Assembly: GCA_963830175.1 (NCBI GenBank)
Contig: CAWHKV010000002.1
Coordinates: forward strand, 1,054,001-1,118,000
Direction of reading: 5' to 3'
Origin: JBBRBB01 sp963830175
GTDB taxonomy: Bacteria > Bacteroidota > Bacteroidia > Chitinophagales > Chitinophagaceae
Length of the DNA: 64,000 nt
Shown here piece after piece: positions 25,853-35,181 of this stretch. Numbering within the stretch: position 1 is the first letter of the stretch; every line of letters begins with the position of its first letter. A model generated the notes under the pieces. It saw only the letters and a program-made list of their open reading frames with translations, ran no database searches and was not told the origin of the DNA. Position numbers and translations under genes: made by a program.

Positions 25853-27157
25853 TTAATTCTGGTACTTGTTGTGCTCAGCATCGTACTTTTTGTACTCAGC
25901 ATCATACTTGTCATAATCCTTGGTATTGCTGCTGGTTTTGCTTTTATCTCTTTTCCAGTAGTAAATATTTGCCAGGAAATCTACCGCCCTGTTAAGGCTG
26001 TTATTTTCATTGCGGTTACGGTCTGTTTTTGCCTTCAAAATATCGTAAGCTTTTACCAACCAGATTGCGGCTTCATCAGCATATTTCATTTGCTCTTTTT
26101 CAATTTCTGCACGCTTAGCTTTTAATGCTGCGGATTCTCCGCGGTAACCAAGATATCTTTCATCCAGTGTACCAAATATGTTGTAATTAATTACACCGGT
26201 GTTGTAAGCATACAAACCATTTGTAGGATTTTTTTCGAATGCTTGTTTAAATGCATCTGCAGCAGCAAGTTTTATTTCAACCTGTGTGGTGCTGTCTAGC
26301 GCATCTAATTGTTCTTTAGTGGCAGTGGCAAAGGTTTCAGCATAGTTGAGGTATTTGTCCTCATCCATGGTTCCCTGTTTAACCTCATCATTATATTTTG
26401 TAAGTATTTCTTTTAAACCGGTGTTTGCTGTCAACTGGTTCATTTCCATTTGAGTCCACAAGGCATTTGAATTGGGATACAGGTCTTTTGCAATTACCAA
26501 TAAGTTGTTGAAGTTATCAGTCTGCCCTTCCCTGCTATAATAATCCAATAAAAACCTGTAAACATCTTCGTAATCCTGTCCGCTTATTTTACGATCAGCA
26601 ATTTGCTTGTAATATGTTGCCGCATCATTAAAAAGTTTAGCGTTTTGCGCAGCATATGCCGTATAAAGAACAGTTACAGTATCAATATCAATTTTATTCT
26701 GGCTTAATCCATTGTCGTTAATAAACCTGCCCATTTCTTCTGCCAGTTTAAAATACTTAAAGGCATCGGCCCAGCTGGTGTCGCGAAACTTATCGCGGCC
26801 GTACATAAATGAAGAATTATATAAAAGGGCTAATCCACGAACGCCGTCTTCTTTTAATAATTTTAAACTTGGCTCAGCCTCCTTGTATTTATTAAAAGCT
26901 TCAATAGCTATTTCATCACTGTTTGGATATTTTGGATATAATGTGGAATCAGCATATATCTCACTGTATACCCTTAATTTCCAAAGGTATGTTTCCGCTT
27001 TATTCTGGGCTTTAGGATTTGCAGCCAATGCATCTACTTCTTTCTTTGCATCTTCAATCTTTCCCTGCATATAATTGAGTTGCACTTTGGAATAATCCTG
27101 GGCAAATGTTATTGCAGAAACAGTTATTAGGGCAAAGAACAATAGAAATCTTTTCAT
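25853..27157 (-). CDS. Periplasmic TPR-repeat protein downstream of gyrA
   Basis: 434 residues with a signal peptide (MKRFLLFFALITVSAITFA-Q). The mature protein is helical throughout and has several TPR-like pairs, for example around AAADAFKQAFEKNPTNGLYAYNTG. The C-terminus carries a short imperfect repeat, YDKYDAEYKKYDAEHNKY. No enzyme motif is present. It follows gyrA by 27 bases on the same strand and shares its terminator, an arrangement I believe recurs in Bacteroidota. Its role is not established. Confidence 0.8.
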   Translation of the reverse strand: MKRFLLFFALITVSAITFAQDYSKVQLNYMQGKIEDAKKEVDALAANPKAQNKAETYLWKLRVYSEIYADSTLYPKYPNSDEIAIEAFNKYKEAEPSLKLLKEDGVRGLALLYNSSFMYGRDKFRDTSWADAFKYFKLAEEMGRFINDNGLSQNKIDIDTVTVLYTAYAAQNAKLFNDAATYYKQIADRKISGQDYEDVYRFLLDYYSREGQTDNFNNLLVIAKDLYPNSNALWTQMEMNQLTANTGLKEILTKYNDEVKQGTMDEDKYLNYAETFATATKEQLDALDSTTQVEIKLAAADAFKQAFEKNPTNGLYAYNTGVINYNIFGTLDERYLGYRGESAALKAKRAEIEKEQMKYADEAAIWLVKAYDILKAKTDRNRNENNSLNRAVDFLANIYYWKRDKSKTSSNTKDYDKYDAEYKKYDAEHNKYQN

Positions 27158-27184
27158 AATGGTAATCGTTGTTAAGTTTAAAAT

Positions 27185-29788
27185 TTATTCTGAAATGTCT
27201 GCTGAAGGCAATTCGTTGTCAGTGTTTTCAGTTGGGCTGGAATTCGATTCCGGATTTGTTTCAGAAGTTATTTCGGTTTCGGCATCTGCTACTTCTATTG
27301 CCGCTTCATCTCCTTCTTCCACTTTTGAAATTCCGGCAATGGCATCATCTTCATCGAGACGGATAAGAATTACACCCTGGGTGGCCCTGCCTGCTTCTTT
27401 AATATTTGTAACCGGGGTTCTTAGAATAATCCCGGACTTACAGGTGATTAGCAGGTCATCATTTTCTTTAACATCCATTATACCAACCAACTGACCGGTT
27501 TTTTCTGTGATGTTAATTGTTTTAACGCCTTTGCCTCCCCTGTTTGTAATGCGGTATTCATCTATGGAAGTTCGTTTTCCAAACCCTTTTTCACTAACAA
27601 CAAGAACTGTACTTTCAACGTCGTTTTTATTGGCACATATCATGCCAATAACCTCATCTTTTACATCATTAACTTCTATACCAAATACACCAATGGCGCC
27701 CCTTCCGGTAGGCCTAACCTTGCTTTCGGGAAACCTTATTGCCCTGCCGCTTTTTACAGCCAGCATCAATTCGCAATTGCCATCAGTAAGTCTTGCTTCC
27801 AGCAACTCATCACCTTCATTAATAGTTATGGCATTTACACCTGATACCCTGGGTCGGCTAAAATCTTCCAGCAGGGTTTTTTTAATAATTCCTCTTTTAG
27901 TGCATAACACTATATAATGACTGGTTACGAACTCCTTATCATCCAGCTTTTTTACATTTATGATTGCCCGAACCTTATCTTCTGGAATTAATTGAACCAG
28001 ATTTTGTATAGCCCTGCCCTTTCCTTGCCTGTCACCATCAGGAATTTCATAAACCTTAAGCCAGTAGCAACGACCCATTTGGGTGAAAAACATGATGACA
28101 TCATGGGTACTTGCAACAAACAGGTGATCTACATAATCTTCATCCCTGGTTTTGCTGCCAATGGCGCCACGACCGCCCCGGCGTTGTTGCCGGTATTCAG
28201 TGGCACTGGTTCTTTTAATATAACCTAAATGTGAAATGGTTATAACAACATCTTCTTCTTCAATAATATCTTCAATTCGCATTTCATCTGCGAGGTATTG
28301 AATTTCTGACTTACGTTCATCTCCAAATTTCTCTTTTACCTCGATCAATTCTTTTTTAATCAGGTCGTATCTCAACTCTTCACTGCCTAATAATTCTTGT
28401 AATTTCTGGATAAGTAACAGTAATTGTTCGTGCTCTTCTTTGATCTTATCTCTTTCCAAACCCGTTAAACGTTGCAACCTTAATTCAAGGATTGCTTTAG
28501 CCTGAATTTCATCTATTCCCCACCCTGCGTTAATTAAATTTTCTTTGGCTTCATCCGGGTTAGTAGAACTTCTGATTAATCGAATCACTTCATCCAGGTG
28601 ATCGAGTGCAATGAGGTAACCCATTAAAATATGATCTCTCTCCTGTGCTTTGCGCAATTCAAATTTTGCGCGCCTGATAACCACTTCCATCCTGAAATCA
28701 ACAAACTCACTAATCAGGTCTTTCAGGTTAAGAATTTTGGGACGCCCTTTGGTTAGTGCAACATTGTTTATACCATAACTGGTTTGCAACTCAGTATATT
28801 TATATAACTGGTTGATTACCACGTTGGCTACAGCATCTCTTTTAAGATCTGCTACAATACGGGTTCCTTCTCTTTTATTACTTTCATTATTAATGTGCGC
28901 AATGCCTTCAATGGTTTTAGAATTAACCAGTTGTCCGATTTTGTCGGTTAAACCATCCAGGTTTACCTGGTAAGGCACTTCGGTAATTACAATTTGTTCC
29001 CTTCCACTTGGCTTGGTATGTACACTGCATCTGCCTCTAACCACTACCCTGCCACGACCGGTTAACAAACCCTGCTTAACCCCTTCAATTCCGAAAATAA
29101 TTCCGCCAGTTGGGAAATCGGGCGCCTTCACATATTTCATTAACTCTTCTGCTGTAATTTCTTTATCTGCTATATAAGCTATACAGCCATCCACCACTTC
29201 GCCCAGGTTATGCGGCATCATGTTGGTTGCCATACCCACAGCAATACCACTGCTGCCATTTACAAGCAATTGAGGAATGCGGGTAGGGAGTACAGTTGGT
29301 TCTTTAAGAGAATCATCGAAGTTCAGCTGGTAATCAACCGTGTCTTTCTCAATGTCTTCCAGCATAGCCTCAGCTACTTTTTGCAATCGAACCTCTGTAT
29401 AACGCATGGCTGCCGGGGGGTCACCATCCTGGTTTCCGAAGTTTCCCTGCCCATCGATAAGCGGTGTACGCATCGTCCAGCTTTGGGCCATACGAACGAG
29501 GGTATCATATATGGCGCTATCGCCATGAGGGTGATATTTTCCCATTACTTCCCCAACAATACGTGCAGATTTTTTATATGCCCTGTTGCTGCTATTGCCC
29601 AATTCATTCATGGCGTATAAAACGCGCCTGTGAACAGGTTTAAAGCCATCACGCACATCTGGCAGGGCGCGCCCTACAATAACAGACATTGAATAATCAA
29701 TGTAAGAGGTTTTCATTTGCTCCTCTATATTCACCTGAATTATCCGGTCGTTATCCGCTGTTTCTTCAGGTATTATATTTTCTTCCAT
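27185..29788 (-). CDS. gyrA: DNA gyrase subunit A
   Basis: 867 residues. The N-terminus is typical (MKTSYIDYSMSVIVGRALPDVRDGFKPVHRR). The catalytic tyrosine lies in AAMRYTEVRL, and the quinolone-region HPHGDSAIYDTLVRMAQ carries serine and aspartate at the usual sensitive positions. The GyrA box QRRGGRG in the C-terminal beta-pinwheel (about 535) distinguishes it from ParC. The last ~50 residues form an acidic low-complexity tail, which is common in GyrA. It introduces negative supercoils with GyrB, which is not in this window. It starts at ATG and is followed by the TPR gene. Confidence 0.97.
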   Translation of the reverse strand: MEENIIPEETADNDRIIQVNIEEQMKTSYIDYSMSVIVGRALPDVRDGFKPVHRRVLYAMNELGNSSNRAYKKSARIVGEVMGKYHPHGDSAIYDTLVRMAQSWTMRTPLIDGQGNFGNQDGDPPAAMRYTEVRLQKVAEAMLEDIEKDTVDYQLNFDDSLKEPTVLPTRIPQLLVNGSSGIAVGMATNMMPHNLGEVVDGCIAYIADKEITAEELMKYVKAPDFPTGGIIFGIEGVKQGLLTGRGRVVVRGRCSVHTKPSGREQIVITEVPYQVNLDGLTDKIGQLVNSKTIEGIAHINNESNKREGTRIVADLKRDAVANVVINQLYKYTELQTSYGINNVALTKGRPKILNLKDLISEFVDFRMEVVIRRAKFELRKAQERDHILMGYLIALDHLDEVIRLIRSSTNPDEAKENLINAGWGIDEIQAKAILELRLQRLTGLERDKIKEEHEQLLLLIQKLQELLGSEELRYDLIKKELIEVKEKFGDERKSEIQYLADEMRIEDIIEEEDVVITISHLGYIKRTSATEYRQQRRGGRGAIGSKTRDEDYVDHLFVASTHDVIMFFTQMGRCYWLKVYEIPDGDRQGKGRAIQNLVQLIPEDKVRAIINVKKLDDKEFVTSHYIVLCTKRGIIKKTLLEDFSRPRVSGVNAITINEGDELLEARLTDGNCELMLAVKSGRAIRFPESKVRPTGRGAIGVFGIEVNDVKDEVIGMICANKNDVESTVLVVSEKGFGKRTSIDEYRITNRGGKGVKTINITEKTGQLVGIMDVKENDDLLITCKSGIILRTPVTNIKEAGRATQGVILIRLDEDDAIAGISKVEEGDEAAIEVADAETEITSETNPESNSSPTENTDNELPSADISE

Positions 29789-30131
29789 ATTAAAAAAGGT
29801 TGTAAAACTGATGCTATATCATTTTCCGGAGGTTTTCAGGTGAAAATCACCACTACACCGGGATGAATGTTAGAGCATGTAAAAATTTTTGGGAAGGTTT
29901 AAGTATATTAATATTAATTACTAACTTTATAGCTCGCAAATTTAATCTATTAAGGGCATAATAACCCGGAATTAAGACGTTTTTATTATATTCCCGATCT
30001 TGCCGTCGTGTTTATTAACATACAGTTTATTCTTTAATTTTTGTAGTTCTTATTTTATAATTTCTTTTACAATATTGGAAGGATTTTAGTGATTATAATC
30101 AGTCAATAATGTGAATGCAAATTGTTTAAAC
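29789..30131. other. 343-base divergent regulatory region between gyrA and the GYF gene
   Basis: No open frame. It must hold both divergent promoters. The sequence TAACTTTA near 29925 is close to the Bacteroidota -7 consensus TAnnTTTG and would serve the rightward gene with a long leader. A small inverted repeat built on GGTTTTC and GAAAATC lies about 40 bases upstream of the gyrA start. No known riboswitch or leader is recognised. Confidence 0.4.
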
Positions 30132-31607
30132 ATGAAATGTTACAGGCTTTTACGCAGCAATAAGGAAACGGGACCGTTTACCAGTGAAGAACTGATAGAA
30201 ATGGGGCTAAAACCATATGATCTTATTTGGGTTGATGGTAAGAGCGCGGCATGGCGGTATCCCAGTGAGATAAATGAATTGAAATCTTTTGCACCTGTTG
30301 TAGAGGAACAACCCTTTGACCGGTTTTATAAAAAGCCTGAGGAGGAGGTTGCCGAACTACAAGAGGCCCCAGGAATTGAATTAAGGCAGGCAGATAAAGC
30401 GCCTGTTATAAATGGAAGCAAACCCGAGGTAGCACCCCAGGCGAAACCAGAATTTATTCCAGCTGAAATAAAAAAAGAGGCACCTGCCCATAAAACCGAA
30501 AAGCCCAGGATAAGAATTAAAGCTGACTGGAGCAAAGTAGAACCTGTTATAGTAGCTACTACTTCAGATAAACAAGCTGATGCACAAGTTTATTCAACTA
30601 ATGGCAATCATCAGAAACCCGTACACCAACAAAATACATCCTCCTCGAGTCCTGTAGAATGGAGCCAGGCTTATAACAATTGGGAAAAAGAGAAGACGGA
30701 AGAAGTTAGTAAGAAACCTGCACCCATTGTTGTTATACCTGATAAAGCAGATCCCGTAATTCTTGAAACCAAATTTGTTCAGCCACTCGATGCTATAAAA
30801 GAAAGGTATGAAAAAACGGTTCTAAACAGAGTTGAGGAAAAACCTCCTGTTAATAAAAATTTAAGGATCGTTGCACCCACCGTTTTCTTTATTGCTGTAT
30901 TGGTCTTCGGCCTTTATTGGACAAACAGGAATGTTCCTGAAAATAGCACACCACCTTCTGAAACCAGTCAGGTTGTGAGCACTGGTGAAGAACAACCTCA
31001 GCAAAATAACATTGAAGAAAATAATTCGCCTGTTCGTAAATCTGAATCAGAAACTGCACGAATAACTACTGAAAACAGTAATGATGTTGTAACTGATAAC
31101 AGGCAAGCAAATACGGAAAATAATAATGTTATAAAAAATTCTGATAACCCGGTTGAAACTGCAGCTGCAAAAAATAATATTGATGAAGCAGACAGGATAA
31201 TTGCCGTAAACGATAAATTAAAAAAAGAGGAAGAAAAAACAGAGGTTAAAAATGAAAGCACTGCGCCTTCCGAAAAGAAAACTAATTATTCCTTTGCCAG
31301 CAAAAATAAAACTGTTGATGATTACGTAACCACAAAACGAATGGTTCAAAACGCCAACCAGGGAGAAAACATGAGCATTGATGTTCGTAACGTCAGCGAT
31401 ATTCCCCTTGATCTTGTTGTGGTCGATCTTCAATATTATGATGCAAATGGCAAATACCGTAAAGGAGAAAGTATTTATTTAAAAAACTTTCCTCCATCTA
31501 AAACTGTACCTGTAAAAATACCTGGTGATAAAGAATCTGTAAAGGTTACGGCAAAAGTTTCGTTGCTAACTTCAGAAGCAAGAGGTATTTATTTGATCGC
31601 TGATTAA
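30132..31607 (+). CDS. GYF_2-domain membrane protein
   Basis: About 491 residues from ATG (MKCYRLLRSNKETGPFTSEEL); a GTG seven codons upstream is a possible alternative. The first ~55 residues are a GYF_2 domain (GPFTSEELIEMGLKPYDLIWVDGKSAAWRYPSEI). A charged, proline-rich low-complexity region follows up to ~245. Then comes one transmembrane helix (VAPTVFFIAVLVFGLYW) and a second disordered stretch rich in N, E and K. The C-terminal ~110 residues form a beta-sandwich-like domain (MSIDVRNVSDIPLDLVVVDLQYYDANGKYRKGE). The topology suggests a cytoplasmic protein-binding GYF domain linked to a periplasmic sensor. No partner is evident. Confidence 0.83.
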   Translation: MKCYRLLRSNKETGPFTSEELIEMGLKPYDLIWVDGKSAAWRYPSEINELKSFAPVVEEQPFDRFYKKPEEEVAELQEAPGIELRQADKAPVINGSKPEVAPQAKPEFIPAEIKKEAPAHKTEKPRIRIKADWSKVEPVIVATTSDKQADAQVYSTNGNHQKPVHQQNTSSSSPVEWSQAYNNWEKEKTEEVSKKPAPIVVIPDKADPVILETKFVQPLDAIKERYEKTVLNRVEEKPPVNKNLRIVAPTVFFIAVLVFGLYWTNRNVPENSTPPSETSQVVSTGEEQPQQNNIEENNSPVRKSESETARITTENSNDVVTDNRQANTENNNVIKNSDNPVETAAAKNNIDEADRIIAVNDKLKKEEEKTEVKNESTAPSEKKTNYSFASKNKTVDDYVTTKRMVQNANQGENMSIDVRNVSDIPLDLVVVDLQYYDANGKYRKGESIYLKNFPPSKTVPVKIPGDKESVKVTAKVSLLTSEARGIYLIAD

Positions 31608-31640
31608 TTTTTTCTAACTATATTGATACTGTTGAATTAT

Positions 31641-31670
31641 TACGCCGCTAATTTAGCGGCGTAGTTATTT
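31641..31670 (+). terminator. Terminator after the GYF gene
   Basis: Perfect 10-base stem TACGCCGCTA / TAGCGGCGTA (31641-31650 and 31654-31663) with loop ATT and a weak T-rich tail. It separates the GYF gene from the saccharopine dehydrogenase gene. Confidence 0.8.
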
Positions 31671-31694
31671 TATACTGTTTATAATATTCCTGGT

Positions 31695-33200
31695 ATGCAA
31701 AAACACATTGTATTATTTGGTGCAGGCAAATCGGCCACCGTACTCATTGATTTTTTGAAAAACCTTTCTACAGAAAAACAATGGAAAGTTTCAATAGTTG
31801 ATAACAACCTTGCCAACGTGCAGGCAAAGGTTGGCGAACATGCTTTCACCATTGCAAAAGAAGCTAATGTGTATAATGAAATTGAACGGGTGGAATTAAT
31901 TAAAGATGCGGATATAGTTATTTCTTTATTACCACCCGATCTGCATTTTTTAATTGCCCAAACATGCCTTGCATTAAATAAAAGCCTGCTAACTGCATCG
32001 TATGTAGATGACAATTTGCGTGGTATAGCTTCAGAAATTAAAAATAAAGGTTTATTGTTTTTGTGTGAAATGGGGTTAGACCCGGGTATAGACCATATGA
32101 GCGCCATGCAAATATTTGAGAAAATAAGAAGCGAAGGTGGAAAGGTTACTTCGTTTAAATCTCATTGTGGTGGGTTGGTTGCTCCGGAAAGTGATGATAA
32201 TCCGTGGCATTACAAAATAAGCTGGAACTCCCGCAACATAATTATGGCAGGCAAAGATGGGGCTGTATATAAAGAAAATAACGAGGTACATAAAAAGGAT
32301 TACAAAAATTTATTTAAAGATTGTGGCCAGGTAAATATTCCGGGTTATGGGGATTATGCCTACTACCCTAACCGGGATTCTCTTTCTTATATTCCACTAT
32401 ATCAACTGGAAGATGCGCATACATTTATGCGTACGACCTTGCGCCATCCCGATTTTTGCGCCGGCTGGAAAAACATAGTGGATTTGAAATTTACGACCGG
32501 AGACAGAATGTACGATACAGATGGAATGAGCATTTCATCTTTTTTTAAAAAGCATTTTAATGATCAAGGATTTAATAAATGGTTAAACGAATTGCTTACA
32601 ACCCGAATTAGTTATGCTAAACGAATGATGGATAATCTTGCCGATTTGATGGAAAACGAACAACGTGCAGATTTGAGCGACACCACCGGTAAAGGACATT
32701 TTTTATCTGTTGATGAATCAGGCAATCTTAAAACTGCTGTTTCTGATGATGAAAAAGAACAACTGGCAGCAAGGATCGTAGAGCAAATGCACGAAGCTAA
32801 CCTTAGCATTTCACAACTTATTTTCCTGGGTTTGGATGATGATACCCTTATCAATAAAGGGCTGTGCAGCCCTGCTGATATTTTACAATTTATTGTTGAA
32901 AGAAAATTAGCATTGCAGCCATCAGATAAGGATTTAATCATAATGATGCATGAAGTGGAATATGAAAAGGATGGACAAAAAAAAGAAATTAAAAGTCACC
33001 TTGTTGTGAAAGGTGATGACAGTACATATACCGGTATGGCAAAAACTGTAGGACTTCCGATTGGCATAGCTGCCCAATTAATTTTGGAAGGAAAAATAAA
33101 AGAAACAGGTTTACATATTCCAACTATTGAAACTATTTATAAACCTGTATTGCAAAAACTTGAAAAGTACGGTATCGTGTTTCAGGAACAAGTGAAGTGA
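31695..33200 (+). CDS. Saccharopine dehydrogenase-family protein (LYS9-like)
   Basis: 501 residues. It opens with a Rossmann fold (HIVLFGAGKSATVLIDFL, then VSIVDNNLANVQ) and has VISLLPPDLHFLIAQTCL and FLCEMGLDPGIDHMSAM, the conserved saccharopine-reductase segments, with the substrate domain after residue ~150. It has the full length of the fungal-type glutamate-forming saccharopine dehydrogenase, which interconverts saccharopine with glutamate and aminoadipate semialdehyde using NAD(P). In Bacteroidota it is thought to act in lysine catabolism. The lysine-ketoglutarate reductase partner is not adjacent. It has an ATG start and its own upstream terminator. Confidence 0.85.
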   Translation: MQKHIVLFGAGKSATVLIDFLKNLSTEKQWKVSIVDNNLANVQAKVGEHAFTIAKEANVYNEIERVELIKDADIVISLLPPDLHFLIAQTCLALNKSLLTASYVDDNLRGIASEIKNKGLLFLCEMGLDPGIDHMSAMQIFEKIRSEGGKVTSFKSHCGGLVAPESDDNPWHYKISWNSRNIIMAGKDGAVYKENNEVHKKDYKNLFKDCGQVNIPGYGDYAYYPNRDSLSYIPLYQLEDAHTFMRTTLRHPDFCAGWKNIVDLKFTTGDRMYDTDGMSISSFFKKHFNDQGFNKWLNELLTTRISYAKRMMDNLADLMENEQRADLSDTTGKGHFLSVDESGNLKTAVSDDEKEQLAARIVEQMHEANLSISQLIFLGLDDDTLINKGLCSPADILQFIVERKLALQPSDKDLIIMMHEVEYEKDGQKKEIKSHLVVKGDDSTYTGMAKTVGLPIGIAAQLILEGKIKETGLHIPTIETIYKPVLQKLEKYGIVFQEQVK

Positions 33201-33215
33201 ATTCAATTCAACAGG

Positions 33216-33902
33216 CTAAATGTACTGTTTCAGATTTCGTTGTAATTCAACGATGCCTTCAGTTGCAGGTTTAGGTATTGCTATTAGATTATCAACTCCC
33301 GTTGTGATCGGTACCTGTTTATCAATTATAAATTTGGGTATTTGAGGTTCTGCATATTTTATTAACCCAGCGGCAGGATATACAGCCAGGGATGTACCGA
33401 TAATCACGAAAATATCAGCATCATTAACCATATCAATGGCCTCTGCAATAAGCGGAACGGGTTCTTCAAACCAAACAATAGCCGGCCGCATTTGAAACCC
33501 GCCTAAGCTTTTGTCACCAAGGTTTATATCGGCCTTAATTTCACGCACCTCGTTTTTATTTCTTTCACAACACATTTTAAATATCTCGCCATGCAAATGC
33601 ATAACATTTAAAGAGCCTGCCCGTTCGTGCAGGTCATCTATATTTTGTGTGATTATTTGTACATCAAAATTGTTTTGAAGTTCTGCAAGACCAATATGTG
33701 CGGCATTGGGTTTTGCTGCAGCCACATCCCTTCTTCTCATATTATAAAAATCCAGTACCAGTTGTTTATCTTTTTGCCAGGCACGAGGTGTAGCCACATC
33801 CTCTACATTATATCCATTCCATAACCCATCACTGTCCCTGAAAGTTTTTAAACCGCTTTCGGCACTGATACCTGCACCAGTGAGCACAACAAGCTTTTTC
33901 AT
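33216..33902 (-). CDS. cobB: NAD-dependent sirtuin deacylase without the zinc tetracysteine
   Basis: 228 residues. Sirtuin motifs are TGAGISAESGLKTFRD (NAD binding), QNIDDLHERAG and LHGE (catalytic histidine). YNMRR contains the Y and R that in SIRT5/CobB-type enzymes select acidic acyl groups such as succinyl, so desuccinylase activity is likely. The region that normally holds four zinc-binding cysteines has only MCCERNK and no second pair. Related Bacteroidota sirtuins share this loss, so it is probably not damage. The gene is convergent with saccharopine dehydrogenase (15-base gap) and divergent from lgt. Confidence 0.9.
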   Translation of the reverse strand: MKKLVVLTGAGISAESGLKTFRDSDGLWNGYNVEDVATPRAWQKDKQLVLDFYNMRRRDVAAAKPNAAHIGLAELQNNFDVQIITQNIDDLHERAGSLNVMHLHGEIFKMCCERNKNEVREIKADINLGDKSLGGFQMRPAIVWFEEPVPLIAEAIDMVNDADIFVIIGTSLAVYPAAGLIKYAEPQIPKFIIDKQVPITTGVDNLIAIPKPATEGIVELQRNLKQYI

Positions 33903-34002
33903 TTTTGTTATTAAATATTTTTTGTAAAACTACATCATCAAAAACATTCAACTCCTACACTGTTTTAATTAAACATTGTAATGTTGCAAAGAATATTTGC
34001 CC

Positions 34003-35181
34003 ATGTATCCAAACCTCTATTATGCATTAAAAGACCTTACTGGTATTGAGATCGATGTGTTACATGGCGTAAATACGATCGGTTTTTTTATCGCACTATG
34101 CGTACTTGCGGCAATTTATGTCTGGAATAAAGAATTGAACCGTTTATACAAAAAGGGAAAGCTTACCCACCTGGAAAAGAAGGTTGTAGCAGGCAGGAAT
34201 GTGAATGTGTTTAAGCTGGCGGGCGCATTTGTTACCTGGTTTATTGTTGGTTATAAAATAGCAGGTTTTATTACCATTAAAACCGCCTGGAATAATCCTT
34301 CTTCATTTTTATTTTCATTTGATGGAAGTGTATTTGGAGGAATACTTACCGGACTTGCAGCGGCCCTTATGCATTGGCTTGAAGTACATTTTAACCGTTT
34401 GCCAAATCCTGAAATCATTACTAAAAAAATAAAACCTTCAGATTGGCTTATCAAAGGAATGGTGGTTGCTGTTGTGACAGCAGTGATCGGTTCAAAGGTT
34501 TTTTATCTTTTTGAAGAATCTGATAAATTCTTTGCAGAGCCTTTAAGCAGCATCATCGACCCCACAGGTTTTAATTTTTATGGAGGGTTAGTGCTATCGA
34601 CCATTGCCATGTGGCTTTATTATAAACCGTGGGGAAAATATCGCATGCGCTTCGCTGATGCATTAGCCCCTACCCTGTTTTTAGGGTATGGTATAGGAAG
34701 AATTGGATGCCATGTTTCAGGGGATGGAGATTGGGGAATAAATAATACTAATCCAAAACCCTTTGATGATTTTCCCCGCTGGTTATGGGCATATGACTAT
34801 CCTCATAACGTACTTCAAAAAGGTATTTACATGCAGGATTGTGACTGGGGAAATTATTGCTATCGCTTAGCTGTTCCGGTTTACCCTACCCCACTGTATG
34901 AAGCTTTTCTTTCATTCCTCCTTTTTGCATTGTTAAGAAGATTCAGGCACAATTTTAAAACAGCCGGACGACTTTCTGCTGTTTTTTTAATGGCGAATGG
35001 TACTGAAAGATTTTTTATAGAAATGATAAGAATTAATGAAAGGTATAGTATAGCCGGGCTTTACTTTACCCAGGCACAAACGGTTGCAATTCCATTTATA
35101 ATTGCGGGAATTATTTTATATGCATTGTCTCCAAGACTAACTATCAATAAAGAAAATAATTTATTTCCGGCTACTGCTTAA
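34003..35181 (+). CDS. lgt: Prolipoprotein diacylglyceryl transferase
   Basis: About 392 residues starting at ATG 34003 (MYPNLYYALKDLTGIEI). The multi-pass membrane enzyme has HGVNTIGFFIALCVL near the N-terminus, the essential arginine in GYGIGRIGCHVSGDGDWG, the VYPTPLYEAFLSFLL motif, and NGTERFFIEMIRINERY near the end. It transfers diacylglycerol from phosphatidylglycerol to the lipobox cysteine of prolipoproteins. It is larger than the E. coli enzyme because of insertions in the periplasmic loops. Its last 21 bases overlap the end of the convergent helical-repeat gene. lnt, the last enzyme of the same pathway, lies 2.3 kb further on. Confidence 0.93.
   Translation: MYPNLYYALKDLTGIEIDVLHGVNTIGFFIALCVLAAIYVWNKELNRLYKKGKLTHLEKKVVAGRNVNVFKLAGAFVTWFIVGYKIAGFITIKTAWNNPSSFLFSFDGSVFGGILTGLAAALMHWLEVHFNRLPNPEIITKKIKPSDWLIKGMVVAVVTAVIGSKVFYLFEESDKFFAEPLSSIIDPTGFNFYGGLVLSTIAMWLYYKPWGKYRMRFADALAPTLFLGYGIGRIGCHVSGDGDWGINNTNPKPFDDFPRWLWAYDYPHNVLQKGIYMQDCDWGNYCYRLAVPVYPTPLYEAFLSFLLFALLRRFRHNFKTAGRLSAVFLMANGTERFFIEMIRINERYSIAGLYFTQAQTVAIPFIIAGIILYALSPRLTINKENNLFPATA

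Noticed and set aside
27185..30131. Replication origin near gyrA
   Set aside because: No dnaA, gyrB, dnaN or clusters of DnaA-box-like sequences are seen; gyrA alone is not evidence.
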